Both the position numbers and the translations under genes were made by a program. From NCBI GenBank assembly GCA_902528415.1, contig CABZSR010000001.1, positions 62,001-126,000 on the forward strand: DNA of 64,000 bases, written 5' to 3'. Positions 1 to 8,741 of the stretch are shown here, piece by piece. The stretch comes from an uncultured SAR116 cluster alpha proteobacterium. Its GTDB lineage: Bacteria > Pseudomonadota > Alphaproteobacteria > Puniceispirillales > Marisalimonadaceae. How positions within the stretch are numbered: the stretch's first letter is position 1; the number at the start of each line of letters is the position of its first letter. A model generated the notes under the pieces. It worked only from the letters and a program-made list of their open reading frames with translations, was not told the origin of the DNA and did not search any database.

Positions 1-257
1 TTCATTACTCGAGAAGACATATCTCCATACAAAGTATAGTTTGAAGAATATACCAAAATCTTATTTTGCTTTATCAGTGTCTTATATAAGTGTAATGGAG
101 CACCCATGGGTATACCTAGAGTTTTTGCTTCATTAGATCTGGCAATAATACAGCCATCATTATTGGATAATACTACGACAGGCTTATCCCTCAACGATGG
201 ATTGAATACTCGCTCACAGGAAACATAAAAATTATTACAATCAACTAATCCATACAT
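1..257 (-). CDS. umuC: DNA polymerase V catalytic subunit UmuC (Y-family), N-terminal part only
   Basis: Translating the minus strand from the ATG at 257-255 gives an open frame of 85 codons that runs off the left edge. It begins MYGLVDCNNFYVSCERVF and continues through VVVLSNNDGCIIARSNEAK and LGIPMGAP, the palm and finger start of UmuC. Asp6 in the DCNNFY motif would be a metal-binding catalytic residue. UmuC carries out error-prone translesion synthesis together with processed UmuD. It starts one base after the umuD stop, so the two are probably one translationally coupled SOS operon. The C-terminal part, including the clamp-binding region, lies outside the window. The identification is secure despite the truncation. 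Confidence 0.93.
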   Translation of the reverse strand, partial: MYGLVDCNNFYVSCERVFNPSLRDKPVVVLSNNDGCIIARSNEAKTLGIPMGAPLHLYKTLIKQNKILVYSSNYTLYGDMSSRVM

Positions 258-258
258 A

Positions 259-768
259 TCATAAAAAATGAACCGAGCTTATAACTACTCCCCAAATTTC
301 CATGTTCATATGATCTTGGATTTCAATTGGTTTGTATAAGTCATTTTCTGGCATCAATATTATTTTACTAGAGCGCTTATATAATCTTTTAACAGTCATT
401 TGCCCGTCTAAAACAGCAATAATTACTTTTCCATGTGCTGGTTTAACACTTCTATCCACAACCAGAATATCATTATCATTGATACCAGCATTAATCATTG
501 AATCACCGTTAACACGAACAAAAAAGGTTGCCGCTGGACGTTTAATTAAATAACTGTTTAAATCTAAACTTTTTTCTAAATTATCATCTGCAGGAGAAGG
601 AAAACCAGCTGAAACTTTAGAGCTATAAAGAGGAAAAGTTTGAGAACGATTTAAGCACGGCTTAAATACTTCTAGTTTATTAGGAGTTTTATAGTGTCCA
701 TTTTGGACTAGGATTTTTTTAGTTACTTCTAAATTCATCATTTTTAATTCCAGACATATTTTGTTCAT
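259..768 (-). CDS. umuD: UmuD-type translesion polymerase subunit, S24 self-cleaving peptidase
   Basis: The protein has 169 residues. UmuD is cleaved with RecA help to UmuD', which joins UmuC. The cleavage site is visible as SAGFPSPADD (Ala54-Gly55). The Ser-Lys dyad is Ser90 in NGDSMI and Lys127 in MTVKRL. There is no helix-turn-helix domain, so it is not LexA. It is about 30 residues longer at the N-terminus than the 139-residue E. coli protein. The ATG at 768 has an AGGAG eight bases upstream, but an ATG pair at residues 10-11 would give a more usual length. An SOS box lies over the first start codon. umuC follows after one base. Confidence 0.9.
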   Translation of the reverse strand: MNKICLELKMMNLEVTKKILVQNGHYKTPNKLEVFKPCLNRSQTFPLYSSKVSAGFPSPADDNLEKSLDLNSYLIKRPAATFFVRVNGDSMINAGINDNDILVVDRSVKPAHGKVIIAVLDGQMTVKRLYKRSSKIILMPENDLYKPIEIQDHMNMEIWGVVISSVHFL

Positions 769-777
769 GTTTTGTTC
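763..777 (-). promoter_or_regulatory. LexA operator (alphaproteobacterial SOS box), GTTC-N7-GTTC
   Basis: The plus strand has GTTC at 763-766 and GTTC at 774-777, separated by exactly seven bases. This is the direct-repeat LexA box known from alphaproteobacteria (GAAC-N7-GAAC on the coding strand). It lies at umuD, a classical SOS target. Unusually, it sits between the AGGAG and the first ATG of umuD and overlaps that ATG. If translation really starts at the ATG pair nearer 740, the box would instead lie upstream of the gene. Confidence 0.72.
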
Positions 778-855
778 TCCTACAAAATTAACTAAGAGTC
801 AAGTCTTAAAAAAATATTGAAGTATTGGAATATGACTGCAACAGAATTAAACAAA

Positions 856-2463
856 TTAATGAGTTCTTCCAAAAACTCCTGGTTTCACACCATAATCAAC
901 AGCCAAACCGTAACTAGGATCATCATCAGCATCTACGACTAACTGACCAGCCTTCCTTAATAAGGAATGACAGTCTGTTGATAGATGTCTCAATTGTAAC
1001 TGTTTCTTTCTTTTTTTATATTTAACAGCAAGATCCTCTATTGCTTGTAACGCTGACTGATCTACGACACGACTATTGATAAAATCAACAACTACGATAT
1101 CAGTATCACTTTCTAAATTGAATATTTCTGAAAAGCCTTGGACAGATCCAAAAAACAAAGGACCCTCTATATAATAAATTGTGTTACCATTATCATCTGT
1201 TGCAACATTGCCTGTTATACGAATTGCATTATTCCAAGCGTAGGCAAGAGCCGAAACAATAACTCCACATATAACAGCAATTGCCAAATCGTAGATAACA
1301 GTAATGACCGTTACAATTATCATAACGACCACATCTGTTCTTGGAATACGTTTAATAACCAAAATACTCTGCCAAGCAAAAGTACCAATGACTACCATAA
1401 ACATAACACCAACTAACGCTGCTAAGGGAATTTGCTCGATAAGAGAAGATCCAATTACAATGAATAAGAGTAAAAACAAAGATGCCGTAATACCAGATAT
1501 TCTTGTACGGCCACCAGATTTTACATTAATCATTGATTGACCAATCATTGCACAACCACCCATACCACTAAAAAACCCAGTTACCATATTAGCAATACCT
1601 TGAGCGACGCACTCCTGAGATGCCCCTCCAATTTTTCCAGTAATATCACCCACTAAATTGAGCGTTAACAAACTCTCAATCAAACCAATTATTGCTAAAA
1701 TCAAGGCATATGGAAGTATTATTAAAAGAGTGTCGGTATTAAGAGGAACTGATGGAATATGAAATGTTGGTAACCCTCCTTTTATGGAAGCAAGATCACC
1801 TACACGAGGAACATCTATATCTAGTGATATAACAAGCACAGCTACGAAGATTATGCCTGCTAAAGGGGCTGGAATAATAGTAGTTATTTTAGGCATCACC
1901 CATATTACAATCATGGTAATAATTACAAGCAAAAGCATAATTAGCAAAGTTTGTTCTTCCATCCATTGTTTGTTTCCAGATAAATCTGTTATTTGAAATT
2001 GGGACATTTGAGCTAAAAAAATAACGATGGCTAAACCGTTCACAAAACCAAGCATAACAGGATAAGGAACTAGTCTAATAAATTTCCCTAATCTTAAAAA
2101 AGCAGCAGTAATTTGAAAGATTCCCATTAATACAACCGTGGCAAATAAATACTCAACACCGTGTAAAGAAACTAAAGCAACCATAACAACTGCTAATGCA
2201 CCTGTTGCACCGGAAATCATACCAGGCCTCCCTCCAATTAAAGCCGTAATTAATCCAACTATAAAAGCCGCGTATAGACCTACTAAAGGATGAACTCCAG
2301 CGACAAATGAAAAAGACACAGCCTCAGGTACTAATGCTAGAGCAACTGTTAAGCCTGCTAAAATTTCTGTTTTAAACTTTAATATTGATGAAAATTTTAG
2401 ATTCGAAAATTGTAATTCATTATCTGATATTTTTTGGGATAATTCTTTAAAGATTTTTTGTAT
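856..2463 (-). CDS. SulP family anion transporter (SLC26-like) with STAS domain; non-canonical start inferred
   Basis: This is an inner-membrane anion carrier, probably for bicarbonate or sulfate; the substrate cannot be told from sequence. The first ATG, GTG or TTG in frame is a GTG at 2319. Conserved SulP sequence continues upstream of it (KTEILAGLTVALALVPEAV, the first membrane helix), so starting there would remove TM1. The frame stays open to a TAA just upstream of 2466. The only start-like codons there are ATT (2466-2464) and ATA (2463-2461), behind TTAGGAG. I place the start at ATA, seven bases from the GGAG, giving 535 residues. The C-terminal ~100 residues form a STAS domain. Motifs such as GGRPGMISGATGALAVVM are clear. 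The exact start is uncertain; family membership is not. Confidence 0.85.
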   Translation of the reverse strand: MQKIFKELSQKISDNELQFSNLKFSSILKFKTEILAGLTVALALVPEAVSFSFVAGVHPLVGLYAAFIVGLITALIGGRPGMISGATGALAVVMVALVSLHGVEYLFATVVLMGIFQITAAFLRLGKFIRLVPYPVMLGFVNGLAIVIFLAQMSQFQITDLSGNKQWMEEQTLLIMLLLVIITMIVIWVMPKITTIIPAPLAGIIFVAVLVISLDIDVPRVGDLASIKGGLPTFHIPSVPLNTDTLLIILPYALILAIIGLIESLLTLNLVGDITGKIGGASQECVAQGIANMVTGFFSGMGGCAMIGQSMINVKSGGRTRISGITASLFLLLFIVIGSSLIEQIPLAALVGVMFMVVIGTFAWQSILVIKRIPRTDVVVMIIVTVITVIYDLAIAVICGVIVSALAYAWNNAIRITGNVATDDNGNTIYYIEGPLFFGSVQGFSEIFNLESDTDIVVVDFINSRVVDQSALQAIEDLAVKYKKRKKQLQLRHLSTDCHSLLRKAGQLVVDADDDPSYGLAVDYGVKPGVFGRTH

Positions 2464-2516
2464 AATGCAACTCCTAATTTATCGGCAAAAAACAAAAAAT
2501 AATATTTATCTAAATA

Positions 2517-2777
2517 TTAACGATCTTTGAATTTTTTGAATAAATCTTCTAAATCATGATCTACTTGCTCATCAAATCCATGTCGAGAAGAAAAGAAAGC
2601 CAAGGACATTAGACCAGAACCTAACAATATAGTAAAAAAAGCGCCCAAAAAGATTGCAATCTTACCATTATAGCTAATTGCAACGTCTGACATTTGCAAC
2701 CACAGATTGATCGCAAAAATTGTGATTATTAGAAGAACACATGATGCCACAATTATTAGTAATAAAATGTTTTTCAT
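2517..2777 (-). CDS. small two-helix membrane protein of unknown function
   Basis: This is an 86-residue protein that I do not recognise. Residues 1-26 form a hydrophobic helix (MKNILLLIIVASCVLLIITI), and residues ~40-64 form a second (IAIFLGAFFTILLGSGLMSL). The tail is charged, with an acidic-basic end (DLEDLFKKFKDR). It sits between the M20 hydrolase and the SulP transporter, all on the minus strand, and could be co-transcribed with sulP. The short gap to sulP carries only a weak AT-only inverted repeat. The coding call rests on the regular membrane topology and good placement. Confidence 0.65.
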   Translation of the reverse strand: MKNILLLIIVASCVLLIITIFAINLWLQMSDVAISYNGKIAIFLGAFFTILLGSGLMSLAFFSSRHGFDEQVDHDLEDLFKKFKDR

Positions 2778-2819
2778 ATATGGATTTATATTAGTAAACT
2801 GTAAACAAGTCTATCAATA

Positions 2820-4007
2820 TTATTTAAGAGGTAATTCTGATTTAACTAATTGCTCCCAGTATGAAATACCCAAAGGTATAATATTATCATTAAAATCGTA
2901 TTTAGTATTATGAAGCATACAACCTGACTTTCCCTCGCCCGCACCCAACCAAATATATGATCCTGGAATTTTTTCTAACATGTAAGCGAAATCTTCTGCT
3001 CCCATGGAAGGAGCCATGTTAGTTTTTACTGAGTCTTTACCAAATAAATTGGACGAAACTTCAATTGCTTTTTCACTAGATTGAACATCATTTACCGTTA
3101 CTGGATAACCTTTGATAACAGACACCTCTGCTACACATCCATAAGCTAGTGCCATTGCATTACATATTTCTGTAAACTGTTTATGAACATTTATTCTTGT
3201 ATCAGGATTAACAGTCCTAATAGTACCAATAAAATCTGCTTTTTGAGGTATAATATTAAATCCAGATCCTGCATTAATTTGAGTAACAGAAACAACAACT
3301 GCATCAAGTGGATTTTGTTTACGTGAAACTATTTGCTGCAAGGCTTGAACAATAGCAGTGACTGCTAAAACAGGATCATTTGTTGCTTGAGGCATTGCCG
3401 CATGACCACCGTTTCCAATTATGGTAACTTCAAATTTATCGGCAGCAGCCATCACAGAACCTTTATGTATAGCAACAGTACCTTCATTCATACCTGGCCA
3501 ATTATGCATCCCCCACACACTATCCATAGGAAATTGTTCAAACAAACCATCATCTATCATTGCAAGGCCACCACCACCACCTTCTTCTGCTGGCTGAAAT
3601 ATGAAATATACTGTTCCATTAAAATCATTTTTTAAGGATAATAATTTAGCTGCTCCAAGTAGCATAGCTGTGTGACCATCGTGACCACATGCATGCATGC
3701 GGCCTTCAAATTTTGATTTATAAGAAAAGTTATTTTCTTCAGTCATAGGTAAAGCATCCATGTCTGCTCTTAAACCAATTGCCTTATTCCCTCCACCACC
3801 AAGGGTAGGGTCAAGGCCCTTTAAAACCCCAACAATTCCAGTTTTTCCTAACCCCCTATGAATCTCTAAGCCAAAAGATTCTAGTTTTTCTGCAACAAAA
3901 TTAGATGTCCATTCCTCCTCATATCCAAGCTCTGGATGTGCATGCAATTGTTGCCTCCATTTTTTAATTTCAGGAACAATATTTATAATTTCATTAGATA
4001 TTCTCAT
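2820..4007 (-). CDS. M20 family metallo-amidohydrolase (hippurate hydrolase / N-acyl amino acid hydrolase type)
   Basis: This is a 395-residue cytoplasmic hydrolase of amide bonds in N-acyl amino acids or related compounds. The M20D metal-binding pattern is complete: RADMDALPMTE, MHACGHDGHTAML, the Glu-Glu of PAEEGGGG, MHNWPG, and GAEDFAYML near the C-terminus. The central part (residues ~180-300) is the dimerisation lid. The ATG at 4007 is chosen over an upstream start at 4028 because AAGGAG lies six bases before it and the protein then begins MRISNEIIN. The substrate cannot be fixed; these enzymes are usually annotated as hippurate hydrolase or IAA-amino acid hydrolase. It is transcribed away from the MFS gene across a 160-base divergent gap. 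Confidence 0.9.
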   Translation of the reverse strand: MRISNEIINIVPEIKKWRQQLHAHPELGYEEEWTSNFVAEKLESFGLEIHRGLGKTGIVGVLKGLDPTLGGGGNKAIGLRADMDALPMTEENNFSYKSKFEGRMHACGHDGHTAMLLGAAKLLSLKNDFNGTVYFIFQPAEEGGGGGLAMIDDGLFEQFPMDSVWGMHNWPGMNEGTVAIHKGSVMAAADKFEVTIIGNGGHAAMPQATNDPVLAVTAIVQALQQIVSRKQNPLDAVVVSVTQINAGSGFNIIPQKADFIGTIRTVNPDTRINVHKQFTEICNAMALAYGCVAEVSVIKGYPVTVNDVQSSEKAIEVSSNLFGKDSVKTNMAPSMGAEDFAYMLEKIPGSYIWLGAGEGKSGCMLHNTKYDFNDNIIPLGISYWEQLVKSELPLK

Positions 4008-4167
4008 ATAACTCTCCTTGCCAATCATTATAAATACTCTTAAAAGAAAACGTCAACTTTCTAATCATTATGCTACAATTGTAAGAGTTGATATACTAAT
4101 TTGATCGAATCTAATTTCAAAGTCTATAAATCATTTATTCAACAATATTTTTTGGAGTTTTACAGAT

Positions 4168-5430
4168 ATGAGACAAATGAATATTCTTCCTGAAACAAAC
4201 TTTCAAAAATTTACTTTTATTTTTTTACCTTTCGCTTGCGGATATTTTTTATCTTACCTTTACCGATCTACTAATGCGGTTCTTGCTCCCTACTTAAGTA
4301 ATGATTTAAGTCTGAATGCAGAACAACTTGGCTTAATTACATCTGCATATTTTTTAACATTTGGACTGTTTCAATTACCCTTAGGAGTTCTACTTGATAA
4401 ATATGGTGCTAGAAGAGTTCAAAGTATTCTATTTTTAGTAGCTGCTACTGGAGCTATATTATTCAGTCTGGGAAATGACGTTTGGTCACTTGTTATAGCT
4501 CGTGGTTTAATAGGGTTAGGAGTTTCCGGCGCTTTAATGGGTGCATTTAAAGCTTTTGCCGTTTGGTTCCCCAAAGAAAGACTCCCTCTTCTAATAGGTC
4601 TATTCATGTCAGCAGGTGGCATGGGCGCTATTGTAGCGTCGACACCTTTGGAAATGGCATTACAAATAACTGATTGGAGAGGAGTTTATTTATTCCTTGG
4701 AGCAACTACAATCTTTATTGGACTATTGATTTTTTTAGTAGTTCCAGAAAAAAAAGAAACTCTTAACAATGAAGAAACATTACCAATTTTGGAAGTATTA
4801 AAAGATATTTATACTAGCTATGCTTTTTGGAGAATTGGTCCATTATCCGGAATCGCCGGAGGAACTGGACTTGCAATATTAGGGTTATGGGCAGGACCCT
4901 GGCTTTCTGATATAGGTAATTTTAATAAAAAAGAAATTGCTAGCATCCTTTTTATTTCTACAATCATGATGACCATTGGGACAACATCTTTAGGTGTAAT
5001 TACAGATTATTTAAGAAAATTCAATATTTCTCCCGTTGGCGTAATGGGTGGGGCGTTACTAGTTTTTATAATACCATTCACTATAATAACATTTGGGTTA
5101 ATACCAAAAGCTATATGGCCATGGGTTGTTTTAAGTATAACGTCATTGGCTGCAACATTAGCTTACGCTGGTCTAAGTCAACACTTTCCAACAAGTTATG
5201 CAGCTCGCGCGTCTACAGCTATAAATTTAATATGTTTTTTAATGGCTTTTATCGTTCAGTATGCAATTGGATTTATCATGCAAATAATTGAACCAGGAAA
5301 ACAAAGTGGATATTCAATAGAAGCGTACAAAGCAGGCTTTGGTTTATTTTTGGGATTACTTATAATTTTCTATGTCATTTTTATAATAATGAGCTTAATA
5401 GAATTAAGAAAAAATAGACATAAATCCTAA
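4168..5430 (+). CDS. major facilitator superfamily transporter
   Basis: This 420-residue inner-membrane transporter has about twelve hydrophobic helices. The MFS motif A-like loop between helices 2 and 3 is visible as GVLLDKYGARRV (~residues 72-83). RGLIGLGVSGALMGAFK resembles the helix 4-5 region. A hydrophilic central loop (KKETLNNEE) separates the two six-helix halves. The substrate is unknown. A divergent hydrolase upstream hints at import of an amide or acid, but this is only inference. Its stop overlaps the end of the convergent pdxH by four bases (5427-5430). Confidence 0.88.
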   Translation: MRQMNILPETNFQKFTFIFLPFACGYFLSYLYRSTNAVLAPYLSNDLSLNAEQLGLITSAYFLTFGLFQLPLGVLLDKYGARRVQSILFLVAATGAILFSLGNDVWSLVIARGLIGLGVSGALMGAFKAFAVWFPKERLPLLIGLFMSAGGMGAIVASTPLEMALQITDWRGVYLFLGATTIFIGLLIFLVVPEKKETLNNEETLPILEVLKDIYTSYAFWRIGPLSGIAGGTGLAILGLWAGPWLSDIGNFNKKEIASILFISTIMMTIGTTSLGVITDYLRKFNISPVGVMGGALLVFIIPFTIITFGLIPKAIWPWVVLSITSLAATLAYAGLSQHFPTSYAARASTAINLICFLMAFIVQYAIGFIMQIIEPGKQSGYSIEAYKAGFGLFLGLLIIFYVIFIIMSLIELRKNRHKS

Positions 5431-6020
5431 GGATAATGACGTTTAGCAATCCATTCATTTTTTATCTTTGTAGGCCTTAAAATAAATCTGTCGTGTAATC
5501 TAAAATTACCATCTTCCCAAAATTCAAACTCAATAGGTTTTAGAGCGAAACCGCCCCAAAAACTTGGACGAGGTATATTATCGTTGTACTTAGCTTCAAA
5601 TAATTTTACTTCTTCCATCAAAACTTCTCGAGATTCTAATTCTTTTGATTGTTTTGACGCCCAAGCGCCAATTCGACTACCTTTTGACCGAGATTTGTAA
5701 TATTTGTCAGAAATCTCACCAGAAACCTTTTGTATACTTCCAATCAACCTCACTTGACGGTTTAAGCTTTTCCAATAAAAGCAAATAGCACCTTTTGCTG
5801 TTTCATTTATTTCTTCAGATTTACGACTTTCATAATTTGTGTAAAAAACAAAATCCCCGTTAATAATATCTTTTAATAAAACAGTCCTCACTGAAGGCAT
5901 ACCGTTTTTTGACACAGTCGCTAACTGCATAGCATTAGGGTCTCTAATTTCTTTTTTTTCAGCTTCAGACAACCATTCTTTAAATAATAGTATTGGATCT
6001 ACTATCTTTTTTAATTCCAA
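5427..6020 (-). CDS. pdxH: pyridoxamine/pyridoxine 5'-phosphate oxidase
   Basis: This is an FMN-dependent cytoplasmic oxidase that makes pyridoxal 5'-phosphate, at 197 residues the usual length. FMN and substrate-binding segments are clear: RTVLLKDI, FVFYTNYESRKSEEI, ICFYWKSLNRQVRLIG, and the C-terminal RLHDRF with WIAKRHYP. The start is a TTG at 6020 with GGAG seven bases upstream. A nearby ATG is out of frame, so TTG is the only sensible start. The gene ends inside the last codons of the convergent MFS gene. No other vitamin B6 gene lies nearby. Confidence 0.95.
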   Translation of the reverse strand: MELKKIVDPILLFKEWLSEAEKKEIRDPNAMQLATVSKNGMPSVRTVLLKDIINGDFVFYTNYESRKSEEINETAKGAICFYWKSLNRQVRLIGSIQKVSGEISDKYYKSRSKGSRIGAWASKQSKELESREVLMEEVKLFEAKYNDNIPRPSFWGGFALKPIEFEFWEDGNFRLHDRFILRPTKIKNEWIAKRHYP

Positions 6021-6133
6021 CCATTAACTCCATTTTAATTAAATTATTTTTATATTTTAGTACTAATTTTGCCATATTTCATAATTATATATAATTATTA
6101 AATTTGAATTTGAAAGAATTATATGAGGTTTAA

Positions 6134-6664
6134 ATGCTTAAAAAATTTATTTTATTCGTTGCATGTGTGATATTAATTTCTAGCAATAGTTACTCTAAAA
6201 CAAATTTTTATCAGGTAACTGGATCTATATCATCTGTTGAAGTGCTTAAAACATATTCTACACAAAAAGTACCAAGAGATGAGAAAAGATGCTCAATTCA
6301 AAGAGTCCCAGTAAATCAAGAAGCTAATAAATTTGGAGCAGATAATTTTATAGGAGCGCTAATTGGAGGTGCCATTGGAAATAGAATTGGCGAAGGTGGA
6401 GGTAAGTCAGGAGCTACAGCTTTAGGAGCTTTAATTGGATCGGAGGTTGTTAGAAGTGACAAGGCAACTGCAAACCAAAACTTTGTTGAGAAAGAAGTTT
6501 GTCGTATCCAAAGAGTTATACATACTGAAAAAACAGAAAGAATAAGTGGATATAAATTAATTGTAGATGTAGATGGTGAAACTATATCTTTCAATAGTAA
6601 TAAATCATATAACCCTGGTGATTTAATAACATTAACAAAAAAGATAAGTTACTCTCTTAATTAA
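6134..6664 (+). CDS. exported glycine-zipper protein (17-kDa surface antigen / SlyB-like)
   Basis: This 176-residue protein has an N-terminal signal peptide (MLKKFILFVACVILISS). A glycine zipper at residues ~74-102 (FIGALIGGAIGNRIGEGGG, then GATALGALIG) is typical of the Rickettsia 17-kDa antigen and SlyB-like envelope proteins. Family members are often lipoproteins. Here Cys11 follows FVA after only ten residues, so a lipobox is doubtful and ordinary cleavage near SNSYS is more likely. Two further cysteines (Cys53 and one in EVCRIQRV) could form a disulfide in the periplasm. It is monocistronic. Its exact role, probably envelope integrity, is not established. Confidence 0.75.
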   Translation: MLKKFILFVACVILISSNSYSKTNFYQVTGSISSVEVLKTYSTQKVPRDEKRCSIQRVPVNQEANKFGADNFIGALIGGAIGNRIGEGGGKSGATALGALIGSEVVRSDKATANQNFVEKEVCRIQRVIHTEKTERISGYKLIVDVDGETISFNSNKSYNPGDLITLTKKISYSLN

Positions 6665-6707
6665 ATTTCAAATTTTAATATTAGATATATTAAATTAGAG
6701 TAATTAA

Positions 6708-6728
6708 TTATATAATAATATTATATAA
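6708..6728. repeat. perfect AT-only inverted repeat upstream of fabI
   Basis: Two 10-base arms (TTATATAATA and its exact reverse complement) flank one central base. The repeat lies 46 bases before the fabI start, in a 109-base gap. It could be an operator or part of a promoter. It is composed only of A and T in an AT-rich gap, so chance is a real alternative. Confidence 0.3.
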
Positions 6729-6773
6729 GATTATCTTAATTTAGTTATTGTACTAAAAATCAGGAAGTTAATT

Positions 6774-7607
6774 ATGGAACAAGAAAAGCTCAATAACAGA
6801 ATCATGAATGGTAAACGTGGTATAGTTATGGGGGTAGCTAATGACAGGTCTATAGCTTGGGGTATAGCTGAAGCAGTTGCCAAACAAGGAGCAGAAATAG
6901 CATTCACTTATCAAGGTGATGCACTTGAGAAAAGAGTCAAACCTCTTGCTGAAAAAGTTGGTTCTAATATTATAATACCATGCGATGTTTCTAGCGATGA
7001 AGCAATTGAAAAAACCTTTAAATTACTAAAAGAACAATGGGACACTATTGACTTTATAGTTCATGCAATAGCCTATTCAGACAAAGAAGAATTAAAAGGT
7101 GAGTATGTTGATACTACAAGGGAAAATTTTTATAAAACAATGGACATATCTGTCTATTCATTTACCGCAATAGCCCAAAGAGCTGCTAAGATGATGCCTA
7201 ATGGTGGTTCAATGATTACATTAACATATTATGGTGCAGAGAAAGTGATGCCACATTATAATGTAATGGGAGTAGCAAAGGCTGCTTTGGAATCTTCAGT
7301 AAGATATTTAGCGGCTGACTTAGGAAGTAATAAAATTAGAGTTAATAGTTTATCCGCAGGCCCTATTAAGACACTTGCTGCTAGTGGTATAGGTGACTTC
7401 AGATATATATTAAAATGGAACCAGTATAATTCTCCATTGAGAAGAAACGTTACATTAAATGATGTTGGTGGATGTGGAGTTTATCTTTTGTCAGACTTAT
7501 CAGCCGGAGTAACTGGTGAAACTCATCATGTTGATTGTGGCTATCATGTTGTCGGCATGAAAGCAATTGACGCACCAGATATGTCTCCAGAAAAAAAAGA
7601 GTATTAA
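6774..7607 (+). CDS. fabI: enoyl-[acyl-carrier-protein] reductase (NADH)
   Basis: FabI reduces trans-2-enoyl-ACP in the last step of each fatty acid elongation cycle. The protein has 277 residues. The divergent SDR nucleotide site is present (GVANDRSIAWGIAEAVAKQGA). The catalytic Tyr152, Tyr162 and Lys169 occur in TYYGAEKVMPHYNVMGVAK, matching E. coli Tyr146, Tyr156 and Lys163. The C-terminal part SAGPIKTLAASGIGDF covers the substrate loop. AGGA precedes the ATG. aroC follows after 32 bases on the same strand and may be co-transcribed. It is the expected target of triclosan-type inhibitors in this organism. Confidence 0.96.
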   Translation: MEQEKLNNRIMNGKRGIVMGVANDRSIAWGIAEAVAKQGAEIAFTYQGDALEKRVKPLAEKVGSNIIIPCDVSSDEAIEKTFKLLKEQWDTIDFIVHAIAYSDKEELKGEYVDTTRENFYKTMDISVYSFTAIAQRAAKMMPNGGSMITLTYYGAEKVMPHYNVMGVAKAALESSVRYLAADLGSNKIRVNSLSAGPIKTLAASGIGDFRYILKWNQYNSPLRRNVTLNDVGGCGVYLLSDLSAGVTGETHHVDCGYHVVGMKAIDAPDMSPEKKEY

Positions 7608-7639
7608 TTTACCAAAACGAAACTATTTGAAAGAATAAA

Positions 7640-8734
7640 ATGGCAAGCAACTCTTTTGGACATATTTTCAAATTTACAAGCTTTGGTGAAAGCCATGGTA
7701 AAGCAATTGGATGCATAGTTGACGGTGTTCCACCATTAATTTCAATAGAAGAAAAGGACATTCAGCATTACTTGGATAGAAGAAAACCAGGTCAATCTAA
7801 GTTTGTCACACAAAGGAAAGAAAGTGATACTGTTGAGATTCTTTCAGGAACTTTTGAGGGTAAAACTACAGGACATCCTATTGCTCTTCAAATTAAAAAT
7901 GAAGATCAGAGAAGTAAAGATTACTCTGAGATTGCCAAACAATTTAGACCTGGACATGCAGACATTACTTACCAAAACAAGTATGGAATCAGAGATTATA
8001 GGGGTGGTGGCAGATCGAGTGCTAGAGAAACTGCAGTAAGGGTTGCCACTGGAGCAATAGCTTTTAAAGTCTTAGAACATAAGCTAAAAAAAACTATCAA
8101 AATTAGAGCAAGTGTTGTTCAAATGGGCCCCAATAAAATAAATAGAGAAAATTTCAATTGGAACGAAGTTAATCATAACCCTTTTTTCTGCGGAGATCGA
8201 GAGGCTGCAAAAAAATGGGAAATATATTTAGATAGCTTAAGAAAAAGTGGAAATAGTACAGGTGCTATAATTGAAGTTATTGCTGAAAATGTTCCAAGAG
8301 GCTTAGGAAGTCCTGTATATAAAAAATTAGATAGTCAAATTGCTGAAGCTATGATGAGTATAAATGCAGTTAAAGGGGTCGAAATTGGTTCTGGTTTTGG
8401 TTTAGCTTCTTTAACAGGTGAAGAGTCAAATGATGAAATTTTTCCAGATAATAAAGGAGATTATTACTTTGGCTCTAATCATTCTGGAGGAATACTTGGA
8501 GGGATTTCATCTGGACAGCCTATCGTTGCAAGATTTATAGTTAAGCCCACGAGCTCTATTCTTAAAGAAAAAAGCTCTATAAATTTAAATAATGAAGCAA
8601 TTCAAATTAGAACAAAGGGTAGGCATGATCCTTGCGTTGGTATTAGAGCCGTTCCAGTCGCTGAGTCTATGATGGCCATAACCATACTTGATCAATTATT
8701 AGAGCATGAAAGCCAAATTGGAAAAGTTAAATAA
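7640..8734 (+). CDS. aroC: chorismate synthase
   Basis: This 364-residue cytoplasmic enzyme converts 5-enolpyruvylshikimate 3-phosphate to chorismate using reduced FMN. Diagnostic motifs are [16 protein letters not shown] at the N-terminus, [13 protein letters not shown] (~residues 118-130), and the C-terminal [17 protein letters not shown]. The FMN-binding segment [15 protein letters not shown] is intact. It follows fabI in the same direction and converges with tlyA, whose stop lies seven bases after the aroC stop. Nothing unusual is seen. Confidence 0.97.
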   Translation: MASNSFGHIFKFTSFGESHGKAIGCIVDGVPPLISIEEKDIQHYLDRRKPGQSKFVTQRKESDTVEILSGTFEGKTTGHPIALQIKNEDQRSKDYSEIAKQFRPGHADITYQNKYGIRDYRGGGRSSARETAVRVATGAIAFKVLEHKLKKTIKIRASVVQMGPNKINRENFNWNEVNHNPFFCGDREAAKKWEIYLDSLRKSGNSTGAIIEVIAENVPRGLGSPVYKKLDSQIAEAMMSINAVKGVEIGSGFGLASLTGEESNDEIFPDNKGDYYFGSNHSGGILGGISSGQPIVARFIVKPTSSILKEKSSINLNNEAIQIRTKGRHDPCVGIRAVPVAESMMAITILDQLLEHESQIGKVK

Positions 8735-8741
8735 ATTTCTC

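Noticed and set aside
259-768. LexA repressor
   Set aside because: There is no N-terminal winged helix-turn-helix, the cleavage site is Ala-Gly followed by FPSPA as in UmuD, and umuC follows directly.
1138-1416. 92-residue plus-strand open frame rich in Asn and Thr
   Set aside because: It is antisense to sulP; the low-complexity composition comes from the AT-rich membrane-helix codons opposite.
2501-2518. Perfect 8-base AT-only inverted repeat at the end of the small membrane protein gene
   Set aside because: The stem contains no G or C and has no following U-tract. Such repeats are expected by chance in this composition.
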